A stretch of 64,000 nucleotides of DNA from Arenicola marina (taxonomy: Eukaryota > Annelida > Polychaeta > Arenicolidae). The translations under genes were made by a program, and so were the position numbers. The stretch is taken from contig OZ025255.1 in NCBI GenBank assembly GCA_964019135.1, positions 39,772,811 to 39,836,810 on the forward strand. The letters run 5' to 3'. Each line of letters begins with the position of its first letter. The first letter of the stretch is position 1. The notes under the pieces are model-generated. The model ran no database searches and was not told where the DNA came from. It saw only the letters and a list, made by a program, of their open reading frames with translations. Below are positions 11,291-23,005 of the stretch, piece by piece.

Positions 11291-13231
11291 GATTTTCGAG
11301 TAATCGGTAAATCAATATTCAGCGTACGTGTGAAGTGGCGTTTTGAACTTTGCAAGGCCATAACTCGGTTAATATTTGAGCTATGGAGCACCGATTTGGC
11401 GTGAAGCTGAAGATCGATGTAAACTAGGTGCATCGAAAGCACCACAGAATTGCTCTAGAACGCTTAGTTTGGCCGCTAGAGCGCTCGCAAAAGGTGCACC
11501 CCCCCCCCCCCCACCCCACCTTGTTGACGCTCCTATTATGAGTCAACGGCGATATGGACCGGCACTCTTTCGGGTTGCGATGGCCGCCGTTCGCTTAATG
11601 GCGACGCTAGAGAGTCGAGACTGGTTACAAAAAGACGGGCCAACGTCGACTCGCATTCGCTTTTAGCCTATCACGCTTAGTTTCGCAGCTAGGGGGCTCC
11701 GTAATTCAGCGATGAAGAGTCCGAGAACAGTGATTAGAAAGTCGGGATTTGGACGTATTCACTCGAAACGGCGCCCTTGCTGTGGAAAAATAGCCCGCGT
11801 GGAACAGCAGTCGTTTACTTGGTCGACATTGCATGTAGACCATCCCGATTGGCCTTAAAATGTTCAACGTAGGCATTTCTATTTCTCTTCGCAAAGCAAA
11901 TTTCAATAATGGTGAAGTATAGCAATTGGTTGGTGGTTTCATGAAGGCATATCTGAAGGACTGGTGTCAGCGCTAAACATGGCATAAAACGGGCAATTTT
12001 CGTCTTCCTTCTCAAGCTATGCTTGATCCTGTCTCGTCTAAATATGAATTTACATATGTAGGTCTGTATATATGTATATCGCATCACTCAGTGGTGGTGG
12101 CATAGTCAGTGGGAAAACAATATGGGCCTCTGTAAAGCTCAGAAAAGATTGGATGACAAACTTTCACGAAAACAATATGTCTGCTGCACAAGCGTGTATC
12201 ATAGACATGTTTCATCTGTCATAGGTCTACTCTCTCTTCTTTTTTTTGGGGGGGGGGGGGGGTAGGGTTAGTCTGTGACGATAGCCATCAATGTAATCAC
12301 GTGTTCCGCCCTTTCACATTTTACAGTTCGCATATTGTAGATGGCATGGTTACATAGCATAAAAACACTTTGTACGACACCTTGGTACTCGTCCAGCGAA
12401 TTTGGCACTTGAAGACCATAATGACTTTGAAAGGGGGAGTCTGTTGAACACAACGGGTACTTTCATCGCAGCTTCGTTTTTGCGTTCAAGAAAAACACCA
12501 CGCGTCAGGAAGAACTCCATACGTTAGGATGAGTCATAGTGTAATATTCATAGCACTGAAGTCAGCTCTTTACGCAATACTGATGATTCATTGAAAATAT
12601 CGAGAATGTAATAGTGCTAGAACGGATGGCAAGTCAGGATGTGATTATACAATCGTCATAATCATCATAAGACATGAAGGATTATGCAGCATCGGATCGT
12701 GTTTAGCTCTATTGTACCAAAAATAAACGGTGGATAGAGAATATACTTTATGATAGCTTGCAAATGCAAGTGTCATGTCACGTCATGTTGTGAATGGAAT
12801 TAGTACACGATGCAATTATTTGCGGTATGTAGTAATTAAAATTAGCACACGACGCAATTCGGCGTTTTTGACGGGCTGATGCTACCCTAGTTTTACAGAC
12901 TCAAAGTGATAAGTAATAACATATGCATCATAATTTAAAGATACTTTTAGTCTTGATTGTAAAGTGTAAAACATCTAAGATGGCGCATGTAAGTATATTG
13001 CTTTAAACGTGGACTGCTGTCGGTGGTCGCGTGAGCGCATTTGACCAGCATTGTGTGGTCAGTGCACACTGGCAGGTATTCGGACGTTACCTAGCGGTAG
13101 TAACTGGGGAGGAGGGGCGACGGCGACTACCAAGGTGACCGCAAAGATGCGTTTGGGCAAGGAGAACACTGATCATACATGGGTAAGGGAGGGGATACAA
13201 CGGTGGGTGGAGGAGGGGGGTGAGAGACTGG
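11291..13231. other. Non-coding; poly-C and poly-G runs
   Basis: Poly-C near 11498-11515 and poly-G near 12249-12262. No supported exons. The frame at 12268-12453 (minus) has no recognisable domain. Confidence 0.4.
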
Positions 13232-13237
13232 GAAGTG

Positions 13238-13306
13238 TATGGCAAGCCAAAGTGGACTTTAATGGAGTATTTGCACATATGTCCAAATATTTAAAGATAT
13301 CTTTAA
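13238..13306 (+). repeat. Left terminal inverted repeat
   Basis: Starts TATGGCAAGCC; reverse complement of 14695-14763 without a mismatch that I can see. Confidence 0.85.
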
Positions 13307-13795
13307 TTCATTTGGAGATATCTTTAATTGAATTACTGATATGTTTAAATGATTTAGAGATATCTTTAATTCAATTAATGATATCTTTAATTCAATTAAT
13401 GATATCTGTAATTCAATTAATGATATCTTTAATTCAATTAATAATATCTTTAATTCCATTAAAGATATCTTTATTAACGTCGAATTAATGATATCTTTAA
13501 ACGAATTAAAGATATCATTAATTGAATTAAAGATAACATTAATTTATTTAAAGATATCTCTAAATCATTTAAAAATATCAGTAATGCATTTAAAGATATC
13601 TCTAAATCATTTAAAGATATCAGTAATGCATTTAAACATATCTCTAAATCATTTAAAGATATCAGTAATTCATTTAAATATATCTTTAAATCAATTAAAA
13701 ATATCTTTAATTCATTTAAAGATATCTTTAATTCGATTTAAAGATAACAGTAATTCAATTAAAGATATGTGTAATTCGAATTCAATCGGGCGCGT

Positions 13796-13995
13796 CTCAA
13801 GCACCATTGCTGCCCGCGCCCGCCCCGCGCCCGCGTCTCAAGCGCCATTGCTGCCCGCGCCCGCCCTGCGCCCGCGTGTCAAGCCCCATTGCTATCCGCG
13901 CCCACCCTGCGCCCGCCCTGCGCCCGCAACGATTTGCCCGCGGGCGCCCACGCCCGCACAGAGCTGTCCGCTGCCCGCACCGCGCCCGCACATGG
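13796..13995. repeat. GC-rich CCCGCGCCCG repeat
   Basis: Imperfect units of GCGCCCGCGTCTCAAGC between the two AT-rich minisatellite blocks; abrupt base-composition change inside the same element. Confidence 0.7.
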
Positions 13996-14694
13996 TAAAA
14001 TCAAGGGGTCAAATCCCACATTTTTGTCACACATCGGATCTGGCAGAATTATTGTGTGGAATGCTGAATAAGCCGGATTTTACCGACTTGTGAATGTGTT
14101 GGTGGCATGGCTGTATCGTACAGGCCTCATAGGACAACTGAGTTGGGTTAATTGCCGTTCCGCTTTCGTTATCAGTAGGCCTAATTTATTTAAAGATATC
14201 TTTAAATGAATTAAAGATAACAGTAATTCAATTAAAGATGTCATTAAATAAATTAAAGATATCTCTAAATGAATTAAAGATAACAGTAATTCAATTAAAG
14301 ATATCATTAAATGAATTAAAGATAACAGTAATTCAATTCAAGATATCATTAAATGAATTAAAGATAACAATAATTCAATTAAAGATATCATTAAATGAAT
14401 TAGAGATAACAGTAATTCAATTTCACATATGTCCAAATCGGCATGATTTAAAGATATCTTTAAATCATTTAAAGATATCATTAAATGAATTAAAGATAAC
14501 AGTAATTCAATTAAAGATAACATTAAATGATTTAAAGATATCATTAATTCATTTATAGATATGTGCAAATACTAACCATAAGCACAGTGATTTGAATATA
14601 TCTTGAAATGAATTAAAGATATCATTAATTCATTTGAAGATATTTTCAAATTATTTAAAGATATCTTTAAATATTTGAAGATATGTCCAAATAT

Positions 14695-14763
14695 TTAAAG
14701 ATATCTTTAAATATTTGGACATATGTGCAAATACTCCATTAAAGTCCACTTTGGCTTGCCATA
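14695..14763 (-). repeat. Right terminal inverted repeat
   Basis: Ends GGCTTGCCATA, followed by the duplicated GAAGTG. Confidence 0.85.
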
Positions 14764-15010
14764 GAAGTGGGAGGGGATCTAAATTGACTAGCGAGTTTGG
14801 TTGGACAAGGGGGTGGGTGGGATGCAATTATAAGAAGTGGGGTTGGTAGTGGTGGTAGAAGGCGGGGGAGAGGAATGAGGCTAAATATGTATGTGTGTAG
14901 GAGGTGCGGGGGGGGTGTACTCAAATTGTGGGGTGGGACGAGGACGGATGGGTGGATGTTGACATGGCAGAGAAGGTGAAGAGTGTATATTTTTAGGAGA
15001 CATAGCGGTG

Positions 15011-17442
15011 GTAGGCGCATGATGTGCCGCGGCCCCATGAGTGTAGGCGCATGATGTGGCGCGGCCACAGGAGTGTAGGCGCATGATGTGGCGCGGCCAC
15101 AGGAGTGTAGGCGCATGATGTGGCGCGGCCCCATGAGTGTAGGCGCATGATGTGGCGCGGCCCCAGGAGTGTAGGCGCATGATGTGGCGCGGCCACAGGA
15201 GTGTAGGCGCATGATGTGGCGCGGCCCCATGAGTGTAGGCGCATGATGTGGCGCGGCCCCATGAGTGTAGGCGCATGATGTGGCGCGGCCACAGGAGTGT
15301 AGGCGCATGATGTGGCGCGGCCACAGGAGTGTAGGCGCATGATGTGGCGCGGCCCCATGAGTGTAGGCGCATGATGTGGCGCGGCCACAGGAGTGTAGGC
15401 GCATGATGTGGCGCGGCCACAGGAGTGTAGGCGCATGATGTGGCGCGGCCACAGGAGTGTAGGCGCATGATGTGGCGCGGCCACAGGAGTGTAGGCGCAT
15501 GATGTGGCGCGGCCCCATGAGTGTAGGCGCATGATGTGGCGCGGCCACAGGAGTGTAGGCGCATGATGTGGCGCGGCCACAGGAGTGTAGGCGCATGATG
15601 TGGCGCGGCCACAGGAGTGTAGGCGCATGATGTGGCGCGGCCACAGGAGTGTAGGCGCATGATGTGGCGCGGCCACAGGAGTGTAGGCGCATGATGTGGC
15701 GCGGCCACAGGAGTGTAGGCGCATGATGTGGCGCGGCCACAGGAGTGTAGGCGCATGATGTGGCGCGGCCACAGGAGTGTAGGCGCATGATGTGGCGCGG
15801 CCACAGGAGTGTAGGCGCATGATGTGGCGCGGCCACAGGAGTGTAGGCGCATGATGTGGCGCGGCCACAGGAGTGTAGGCGCATGATGTGGCGCGGCCAC
15901 AGGAGTGTAGGCGCATGATGTGGCGCGGCCACAGGAGTGTAGGCGCATGATGTGGCGCGGCCACAGGAGTGTAGGCGCATGATGTGGCGCGGCCACAGGA
16001 GTGTAGGCGCATGATGTGGCGCGGCCCCAGGAGTGTAGGCGCATGATGTGCCGCGGCCCCATGAGTGTAGGCGCATGATGTGGCGCGGCCCCATGAGTGT
16101 AGGCGCATGATGTGGCGCGGCCACAGGAGTGTAGGCGCATGATGTGGCGCGGCCACAGGAGTGTAGGCGCATGATGTGGCGCGGCCACAGGAGTGTAGGC
16201 GCATGATGTGGCGCGGCCACATGAGTGTAGGCGCATGATGTGGCGCGGCCCCATGAGTGTAGGCGCATGATGTGGCGCGGCCCCATGAGTGTAGGCGCAT
16301 GATGTGGCGCGGCCACAGGAGTGTAGGCGCATGATGTGGCGCGGCCACAGGAGTGTAGGCGCATGATGTGGCGCGGCCACAGGAGTGTAGGCGCATGATG
16401 TGGCGCGGCCCCATGAGTGTAGGCGCATGATGTGGCGCGGCCACAGGAGTGTAGGCGCATGATGTGGCGCGGCCACAGGAGTGTAGGCGCATGATGTGGC
16501 GCGGCCACAGGAGTGTAGGCGCATGATGTGGCGCGGCCCCATGAGTGTAGGCGCATGATGTGGCGCGGCCACAGGAGTGTAGGCGCATGATGTGGCGCGG
16601 CCCCATGAGTGTAGGCGCATGATGTGGCGCGGCCCCATGAGTGTAGGCGCATGATGTGGCGCGGCCCCATGAGTGTAGGCGCATGATGTGGCGCGGCCAC
16701 AGGAGTGTAGGCGCATGATGTGGCGCGGCCACAGGAGTGTAGGCGCATGATGTGGCGCGGCCACAGGAGTGTAGGCGCATGATGTGGCGCGGCCCCATGA
16801 GTGTAGGCGCATGATGTGGCGCGGCCCCATGAGTGTAGGCGCATGATGTGGCGCGGCCACAGGAGTGTAGGCGCATGATGTGGCGCGGCCACAGGAGTGT
16901 AGGCGCATGATGTGGCGCGGCCACAGGAGTGTAGGCGCATGATGTGGCGCGGCCCCATGAGTGTAGGCGCATGATGTGGCGCGGCCCCATGAGTGTAGGC
17001 GCATGATGTGGCGCGGCCCCATGAGTGTAGGCGCATGATGTGGCGCGGCCCCATGAGTGTAGGCGCATGATGTGGCGCGGCCACAGGAGTGTAGGCGCAT
17101 GATGTGGCGCGGCCACAGGAGTGTAGGCGCATGATGTGGCGCGGCCACAGGAGTGTAGGCGCATGATGTGGCGCGGCCCCATGAGTGTAGGCGCATGATG
17201 TGGCGCGGCCCCATGAGTGTAGGCGCATGATGTGGCGCGGCCACAGGAGTGTAGGCGCATGATGTGGCGCGGCCACAGGAGTGTAGGCGCATGATGTGGC
17301 GCGGCCACAGGAGTGTAGGCGCATGATGTGGCGCGGCCCCATGAGTGTAGGCGCATGATGTGGCGCGGCCCCATGAGTGTAGGCGCATGATGTGGCGCGG
17401 CCACAGGAGTGTAGGCGCATGATGTGGCGCGGCCACAGGAGT
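15011..17442. repeat. 32-bp satellite, 76 copies, with higher-order pattern
   Basis: The span of 2,432 bp equals exactly 76 units of 32 bp, so there is no net indel. Each unit is GTAGGCGCATGATGTGGCGC followed by GGCC and then either ACAGGAGT (type A) or CCATGAGT (type B), with a rare CCAGGAGT. Right of about 16690 the order is mostly AAABB repeated, a 160-bp higher-order unit. A long run of type A lies at about 15550-16010. All three minus-strand frames stay open because no unit permutation contains a stop, which creates apparent proteins of 800-1,010 residues. Since 32 is not a multiple of 3, these frames are not convincing genes. Confidence 0.93.
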
Positions 17443-17859
17443 GTGGCTTGTCCTTTCCCCGGCGACAAGCATGTGAAGATGTTTAGCGTAGACCCATTGA
17501 TGTATATGTAACGGATTTGCTTTGGGGAACTAGCGGAATGATAAGGAGTGGCACGGCATATGAGAACAAGCGTAATTGCAGAAAGAAGTAGGACAGCAGG
17601 GGGCGCGTGGGTGAGATTGGGTAGTACACATGGATGCCACCTGATGGGGCCACGATGCCGCCGCCGTTTCGAAATCAGCCAACAGTTCTCACGATCGGGC
17701 CGCGAGACTTCAGGTTTGGGGACAAACAAACACCCGTGCTCCATGTTGAATGATAGGAAGCTATAAGTCAATTTCTCTCCAAGTTTATACTAAAGACTAT
17801 GAGTACCATTTCACTAAACATGGCTATGGGAGATATACGTTAAAATATTTGTAGGCGAC
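17443..17859. other. Non-coding stretch
   Basis: Unique-looking sequence between the satellite and the fold-back element. Nothing recognised. Confidence 0.4.
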
Positions 17860-18430
17860 TAAAGTCAAAGTCATAAATGCCGTAGACACACGTTTCGGCC
17901 TATATTTTCCGCGATTGTGCTGCGATCGCTCTACAAATCACTGACATGAGAAAGCAACACTAGACCATTTTAATGATACCAAACTTACGTTTGTACTGCG
18001 ATGTTATCCTTTTTTATGACACAAACAATATTTCTCCATGCTGACACTCCATTGGCAGCAGACACACTTTCGCAAATAGACTAAATCCCAGACAATGAAG
18101 GGCTCTATAGTTGCCATGGCATCCTCGTGGCTTGTATAAATATAGAGCATGTATTGTTCAAAGCACGTTCGGCGCCATGGCAACCATCATTTTATGACGC
18201 GTGTTTTAGTATTTTGGCGACAGAGCGTTTTCTGCCAATGGCGTGTCAGCATGGAGAAATATTCTTTGTGTCATAAAAAAGGATAACATCGCAGTACAAA
18301 CGTAAGGTTGGTATCATTAAAATGGTCTAGTGTTGCTTTCTCACGTCAGGGATTTTGAGAGTGATCGAGGCAAATTCGCGGAAAATATGGGCCGAAACGT
18401 GTGTCTACGGCATTTATGACTTTGACTTTA
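17860..18430. mobile_element. Fold-back / MITE-like element with TA duplication
   Basis: Element 17862-18428 has imperfect inverted arms of about 190 bp (17862-18055 and 18238-18428), starting AAGTCAAAGTCATAAATGCC. TA lies at both sides (17860-17861, 18429-18430), as expected for Tc1/mariner-type insertion. The roughly 180-bp loop has no ORF. The arms differ by several small indels, so the copy is not very young. Confidence 0.8.
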
Positions 18431-19003
18431 AGCGCAGAACTTTGGGAACATACAAGGAAAAATCCGTCTTCAAAACACTCGAAAGCTAAAAATAACGTCG
18501 TAAATTTAGCCCTGCACCCGGGCTTTCGCAAGTTCCTCAAACAGCGAGTGACGTCACAGTTTCGCGTGCGTCCGCGGTAACAAAAATGGCGAGAGCAAGT
18601 GATCTACTTAACCATTCCGCTGTCAAACTGTGGAGTGCATGGAGTAACAACACACGGATGCGTCATTAAACCACATGGTAAAGCTAAAATAAGACCAGTT
18701 GGATGTTTTCGTCGGCCTATCACTTTTAGATCACGAAAAGAGCAATTTTTTTCATTTGTGTAAGTTTTCTGTTTGAAGCGTTGCGCCAACGTTGTCACCG
18801 GGGAGAATCCGTGTGACGTCATAATGCCTCGTGTTCGTACTAAATGCAAAAAAAACGTTAGTTTCTCAGTCGTATTGTCCCGTCGTAACAAATATTCGTC
18901 ATTGTGATGGCGCAAACGAATAAAAAATATGACGTCTATCCGTTTTGTGAAGCTATATTTCTTAAATATTCTCAATCATATCGCAGGGCCTTCCGCAATG
19001 GAC
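18431..19003. other. Non-coding stretch
   Basis: A 123-codon minus-strand frame (18604-18975) has no domain I recognise. No splice-supported exon identified. Confidence 0.35.
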
Positions 19004-19885
19004 CTGTAGTATTTCTGGTCCCAGGCCCGAATGGACGCCGAAAGTTCTACCCGCAGAGGCGGGTTTCGAACCGGCGACCTTCCGCATCCCGAGCGAACAC
19101 CTTACACGTTAGGCCAAGGGGAACTTCCCATTTGGCCCGAGGCGCTTGGTGTCTTTCATCCACCGGGCCTGGGCCGAGATATCACAGTCCACCCTTTCCC
19201 CAATCGACTGCGACCTCGCAGTGACCGCCACCATGCCTCTACATCACAGCTGGGGAGTGATGCCGGACTGCGTCACCGAAGTGATCTACATGTATCCGAC
19301 ATGTCACCCAGTGCTTCAGAATAGCTGATGTGGCTCCGGGTGGTTCCGACAACCCAGGCTCGTCTCCATCGGCACCAAATGTAGTATTTCTGGTCCCAGG
19401 CCCGAATGGACGCCGAAAGTTCTACCCGCAGAGGCGGGTTTCGAACCGGCGACCTTCCGCATCCCGAGCGAACACCTTACACGTTAGGCCAAGGGGAACT
19501 TCCCATTTGGCCCGAGGCGCTTGGTGTCTTTCATCCACCGGGCCTGGGCCGAGATATCACACTCCACCCTTTCCCCCAATGGACTGCGACCTCGCAGTAA
19601 CCGCCACCATGCGCCACGCCGTAACCCGGACGCTGGCCTTATAATGTGGCTCCGGGTGGCTCCGACAACCCAGGTTCATGTCCATCGGCACCAAATGTAG
19701 TATTTTTTTAGTCCTAGGCCCGAATGGACTGCGAAAGTTCTACCCGCAGAGGCGGGTTTCGAACCGGGGACCTTTCGCCTCCCGAGCGAACACCTTACAC
19801 GTTAGGCCAAAGGGAACTTCCCATTTGGCCCGAGGCGCTTGGTGTCTTTGATCCACCGGGCCTGGGCCGAGATATCACAGACCCA
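19004..19885 (-). mobile_element. Three clustered tRNA-derived SINE copies
   Basis: Three related copies start near 19004, 19380 and 19697. On the minus strand each has an A-box-like TTGGCCTAACGTGTAAGG (copy 1: 19100-19117) and a B box GGTTCGAAACCC (19061-19072), with CTCGGGATGCGGAAGG between them resembling a tRNA-Pro anticodon arm. The copies share the tails, and the second and third also share a linker ending in GGCACCAAATGTAGTA. This points to tandem duplication of one insertion plus flank, not three independent insertions. Confidence 0.75.
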
Positions 19886-21035
19886 CCCCTCAGCGCCTGA
19901 CTTTTGCGCAGGTAGTCTGGTTCCCAGTCTCTCTCTTTGCGTAACATACACGTCACGCCTACGTCACAGATAGTGAGGATACTAGTGTGCGCAGTTCTAA
20001 ACTCGCTCCGAAAACGTGCTTCGTTCGTTTGTCCCCAAAATGAGTAACCCGAAAGTCTAAGCGAACGAGACTTTATAGCCCTATAGGAAAAGAGTTGTGG
20101 AAGCGGGGGGTGGGGAGTGGGGGGTAGGAGGTGATGGTGGGATGGCGGGTGGGCTGGCTGAGGGGGTAGGTGGGTATAGTAGCCAGGAAGTCACACAATA
20201 ACAATTGGCTTAGTTGTAACAACTGTCTGAGACTGTCTCAGATGTGTCTGGTTCTTGGGCTGCATAGGTCTACACTGAGTTAGAGTAAATGTGTAAATGT
20301 ATCTATTATCACTGTCACTGTCACTTTATATTTCATTTCAATTTTTATATTTCAGTTTATATTTCGAAAGTTGCTCATATAGAAATATATATATAATATA
20401 TATATAATATACCGTCCAGTAACGATGAACAGTAACGGTGGTAAATACTAATCTATAATTGCTTACTAGCATGCACAACACAGTTGAACTAATTTATGTA
20501 TTCCTGTAATTATTAGCCTCGTCCCATATACAGTTTTGTCCTTAAGGCTTTTCCTGTGTCTCCAAATACTGTCCCAGGGGCCCATTTTACATGATAATGT
20601 CTTGACGCTAACGGTTCGGTCCCAACAGTAATGGTGATGAATATCCAGCAGCAGAACATACATATTATGAAAAACTGATCCTAATGTGGATGGAGGAATG
20701 ATTATGAACTATACTAACTACTTCAGGCATTAAATATTCCATAATGAATTAAACTTACACTTGTTCAACATGTTTAATAAGTCTCACCGGAGTACTCCTA
20801 ATGTCTGACATATTTACATTGATGCCTAAATTATGGCTTATTTTGATGCATATATGCTTACCGTGCTCAGAGTAAAATCAATACAGTCAGTTTCTTTTGA
20901 TATTTTTACTTAAGAGTTTTTTTATGTAGAGGAAACATTTACTGTTACTGTTGGGACAATATTATATGATCAATGTTAAGCATATTTTAGTTTGTTTTGC
21001 TTTGCTCCCGTTGTCGGTGGGGGAGATTGTAAAAT
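19886..21035. other. Non-coding; TA-rich microsatellite near 20386-20413
   Basis: Contains a G-rich patch near 20105-20170 and ATATATAATATATA runs. No gene seen. Confidence 0.4.
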
Positions 21036-21330
21036 GGGAGGGGGGGGGGAGGGGAGGTAGAAGGCATTGTGCGGGGGGAGTATTGTCTGTGGGGGGGGGA
21101 GGTTGTCCCGGCGGCGACATCATCTGGGGGGAACTTTCGGCTGGTTGGGGGGGGGGGAGGGGGGGAGGCGGCCGAGGCGAATGTCAAGGGGGAGGAGGTA
21201 TTGTGCGGTGGGTAATTGTCTGGGGGGAAATTTTCCAGCGGGGACTTGTCCTTGGGTTGTCGGGGAAGGTGTACGGGGGGCAATTCAACGGACAGGGGGG
21301 CAGTTTTCCCGGGAGGAGCTGCCCTGCTGC
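21036..21330. repeat. G-rich low-complexity tract
   Basis: Runs of 5-9 G separated by short spacers such as GGAGGTTGTCC and GAACTTTC; many possible G-quadruplex sites on the plus strand. Frames on both strands (for example the proline-rich one at 20987-21454, minus) reflect composition. Confidence 0.7.
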
Positions 21331-22824
21331 CCACACCGTATGCATTGTGACGCGCTGTGAATGTATCACTTTCTCCTTTAAAACTGATGCACACGGGGCT
21401 CTGCTTATACAAACCGCATGATAAACCCGAAACCATTTTTGAAGTAGGTGTCAACGCATTGTTTCATTTTTTTACAGTTTCAGTTTGTATTTAATTAGGG
21501 CCCTGTGCAAATAAAGTTTTGCCGGCATAAATATGCCGTCTGTTTCATTTTCAATCCACGATTGGCCCTGACTGTCCGGTAATAAATTAGTCTCATACCT
21601 TTGTCCAGAAGTCTCTATTCATTACATTTATGATTAATTATGGCGCATGTGTTGTTCGAACTGATGGTTTCGCGGAACCGAAACCGTCAAGCCAGCTCTC
21701 TTGATAGTTTCACGGTTTCGAGCAAACCGGTTTCGGTCGAACAGTCACTCTTCAGCAAATCGCTTTTTGACGGTTTCATATGTAAATTGAACACGCCATA
21801 AGTCAGTAAGATAACCAAATTGTGCTCCTGGCCCCAAACCGAAACCTTTTCCTATACCACTTTGATATTATCACGTTTGTTTACTTTGGTCATGATGGCA
21901 TACATACAAAACCTTTGGGTTCGCGATTTTTAGCGCATTAACGCGCCGATCGAGCATTCCATGGATTGGCGTAAAATGATACAAATCGCTTGCCATACAT
22001 TATAGATCCACTCGTGTGGGCCTGGCTGCAAAACATGTCCAGCGGGATGTGGATGTTCAACAGTAGTTATCATAGCTTTGTCAACAAAACCTTCTGCTCC
22101 AGGTTTGGTTGACAAAGGTATAGTTATCCATGGTTTCTGACTGGCACTGCGTGGCAAGTACGACCGAGGACAATCAGCCTTGCTTCTGGATGTAACTATA
22201 TGTCCCATAACCGGAAGAGATCGAGGCATGAAAGAGCATACGTACCCAATCAAACAACCCCAGAATCTGCAGCAATGTCTCCCATTAGCGCAGCAACAAG
22301 TTATATATTAATAACACTCTTTGGCGCAGCCTCGTGTTGACGTCAATATGGCCCGCATTCCGTCAATAAGTCAGGCCTGTAAGCGTACGTTTCGTTGGTA
22401 AACCTACAGGTAAACACACAGCTTAACCGTTACAACGTGTACACTGTATGGAAAGCCGGGCGTTGCATTTTTGAAAATTTATATTCTGTTACTAAAGTTG
22501 CTTCAGCTGCTACACGCAGGCTACCACTTTGCCAGCAGTGAGCTCTTTCCTCACATCACCTCTGCCCCACATAGTCGCAAACCTCACGGTTGATCTCAAC
22601 GGTTCTGGGGTCACGAATGGTTTTAGAGGGTTGTTTAGGTCAAATTTCAAAGCGCTTATAGCGGCATAATTTTCAACAGCTTATTGTAGAATGTCTAGTA
22701 AGTAGTTTTTATATGTATTGTGGCAATCATATAGCAGCGGTCGTAGTAGGTGTCTGGCATGTATCGCATGGTCCGGCAGTGGGTCAAGTGGCTGCGCAGT
22801 CGCTAGTAGGTCAGCGACACAGGG
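21331..22824. other. Mostly non-coding; unassigned frame at 21930-22253 (minus)
   Basis: A 107-codon minus-strand frame contains KPWITIPLSTKPGAEGF and HPHPAGHVLQPGPHEW. Composition is protein-like, but I recognise no family and see no flanking exons, so it may be a fragment of a host gene or transposon. Near 21660-21760 there are inverted CCGAAACCG/CGGTTTCG motifs. Confidence 0.3.
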
Positions 22825-23005
22825 AGTGGGGTGGTGCGATGTCTGGGGTACCGAGACTGTCAGAACTAGGGAGAAACATCGGGTGACGGAAAAGCTAGTC
22901 TAGTAGGGGGTGGTACGATATTTGGGGTGGTAAAGTCAGGGGCGGTACGAGGTTTGGGGTGGTAATGTAGGGGGTGGTTTGGGGTGGTGATGTTGGGTAC
23001 GGGAT
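22825..23005. repeat. 118-bp repeat unit, copy set left of LINE
   Basis: Shares GATGTCTGGGGTACCGAG, AACTAGGGAGAAACA, AGCTAGTCTAGTAGGGGGTG and GGTTTGGGGTGGTAATGTAG with 26302-26545. The LINE and about 300-400 bp on each side lie between the two sets. Confidence 0.7.

Larger units (their letters stand above)
13232..14769. mobile_element. TIR element filled with minisatellite, 6-bp TSD
   Basis: The element runs 13238-14763 (1,526 bp). Both ends are perfect inverted repeats of about 68 bp starting TATGGCAAGCCAAAGTGGAC and running into ATATTTAAAGATATCTTTAA. GAAGTG flanks it directly on both sides (13232-13237 and 14764-14769), a target-site duplication. Inside are two blocks of an AATTAAAGATATC minisatellite (about 13284-13789 and 14187-14690) around a GC-rich block (13796-13995, CGCCCGCGCCCG-like). 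No transposase ORF exists. The long frames inside (for example 13488-14093) are period artefacts. Superfamily unknown. Confidence 0.85.

Noticed and set aside
12268..12453. Possible exon of arrestin copy 1
   Set aside because: No arrestin motif and no phase 1 donor matching exon 2.
13051..14558. Leu/Ile/Ser-rich frames (ISLNHLKIS type)
   Set aside because: Translation of the AATTAAAGATATC minisatellite inside the TIR element.
15011..17442. Resemblance to a CRISPR array
   Set aside because: Units are contiguous without unique spacers and the DNA is eukaryotic; the same holds for the 31-, 19- and 12-bp arrays.
14739..17771. Open frames up to 1,010 codons on the minus strand
   Set aside because: A 32-bp satellite without stops in any frame; three overlapping frames are equally open, which a real gene would not show.
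20987..21454. Proline-rich 155-codon frame
   Set aside because: Follows the G-rich tract; the opposite strand is equally open.
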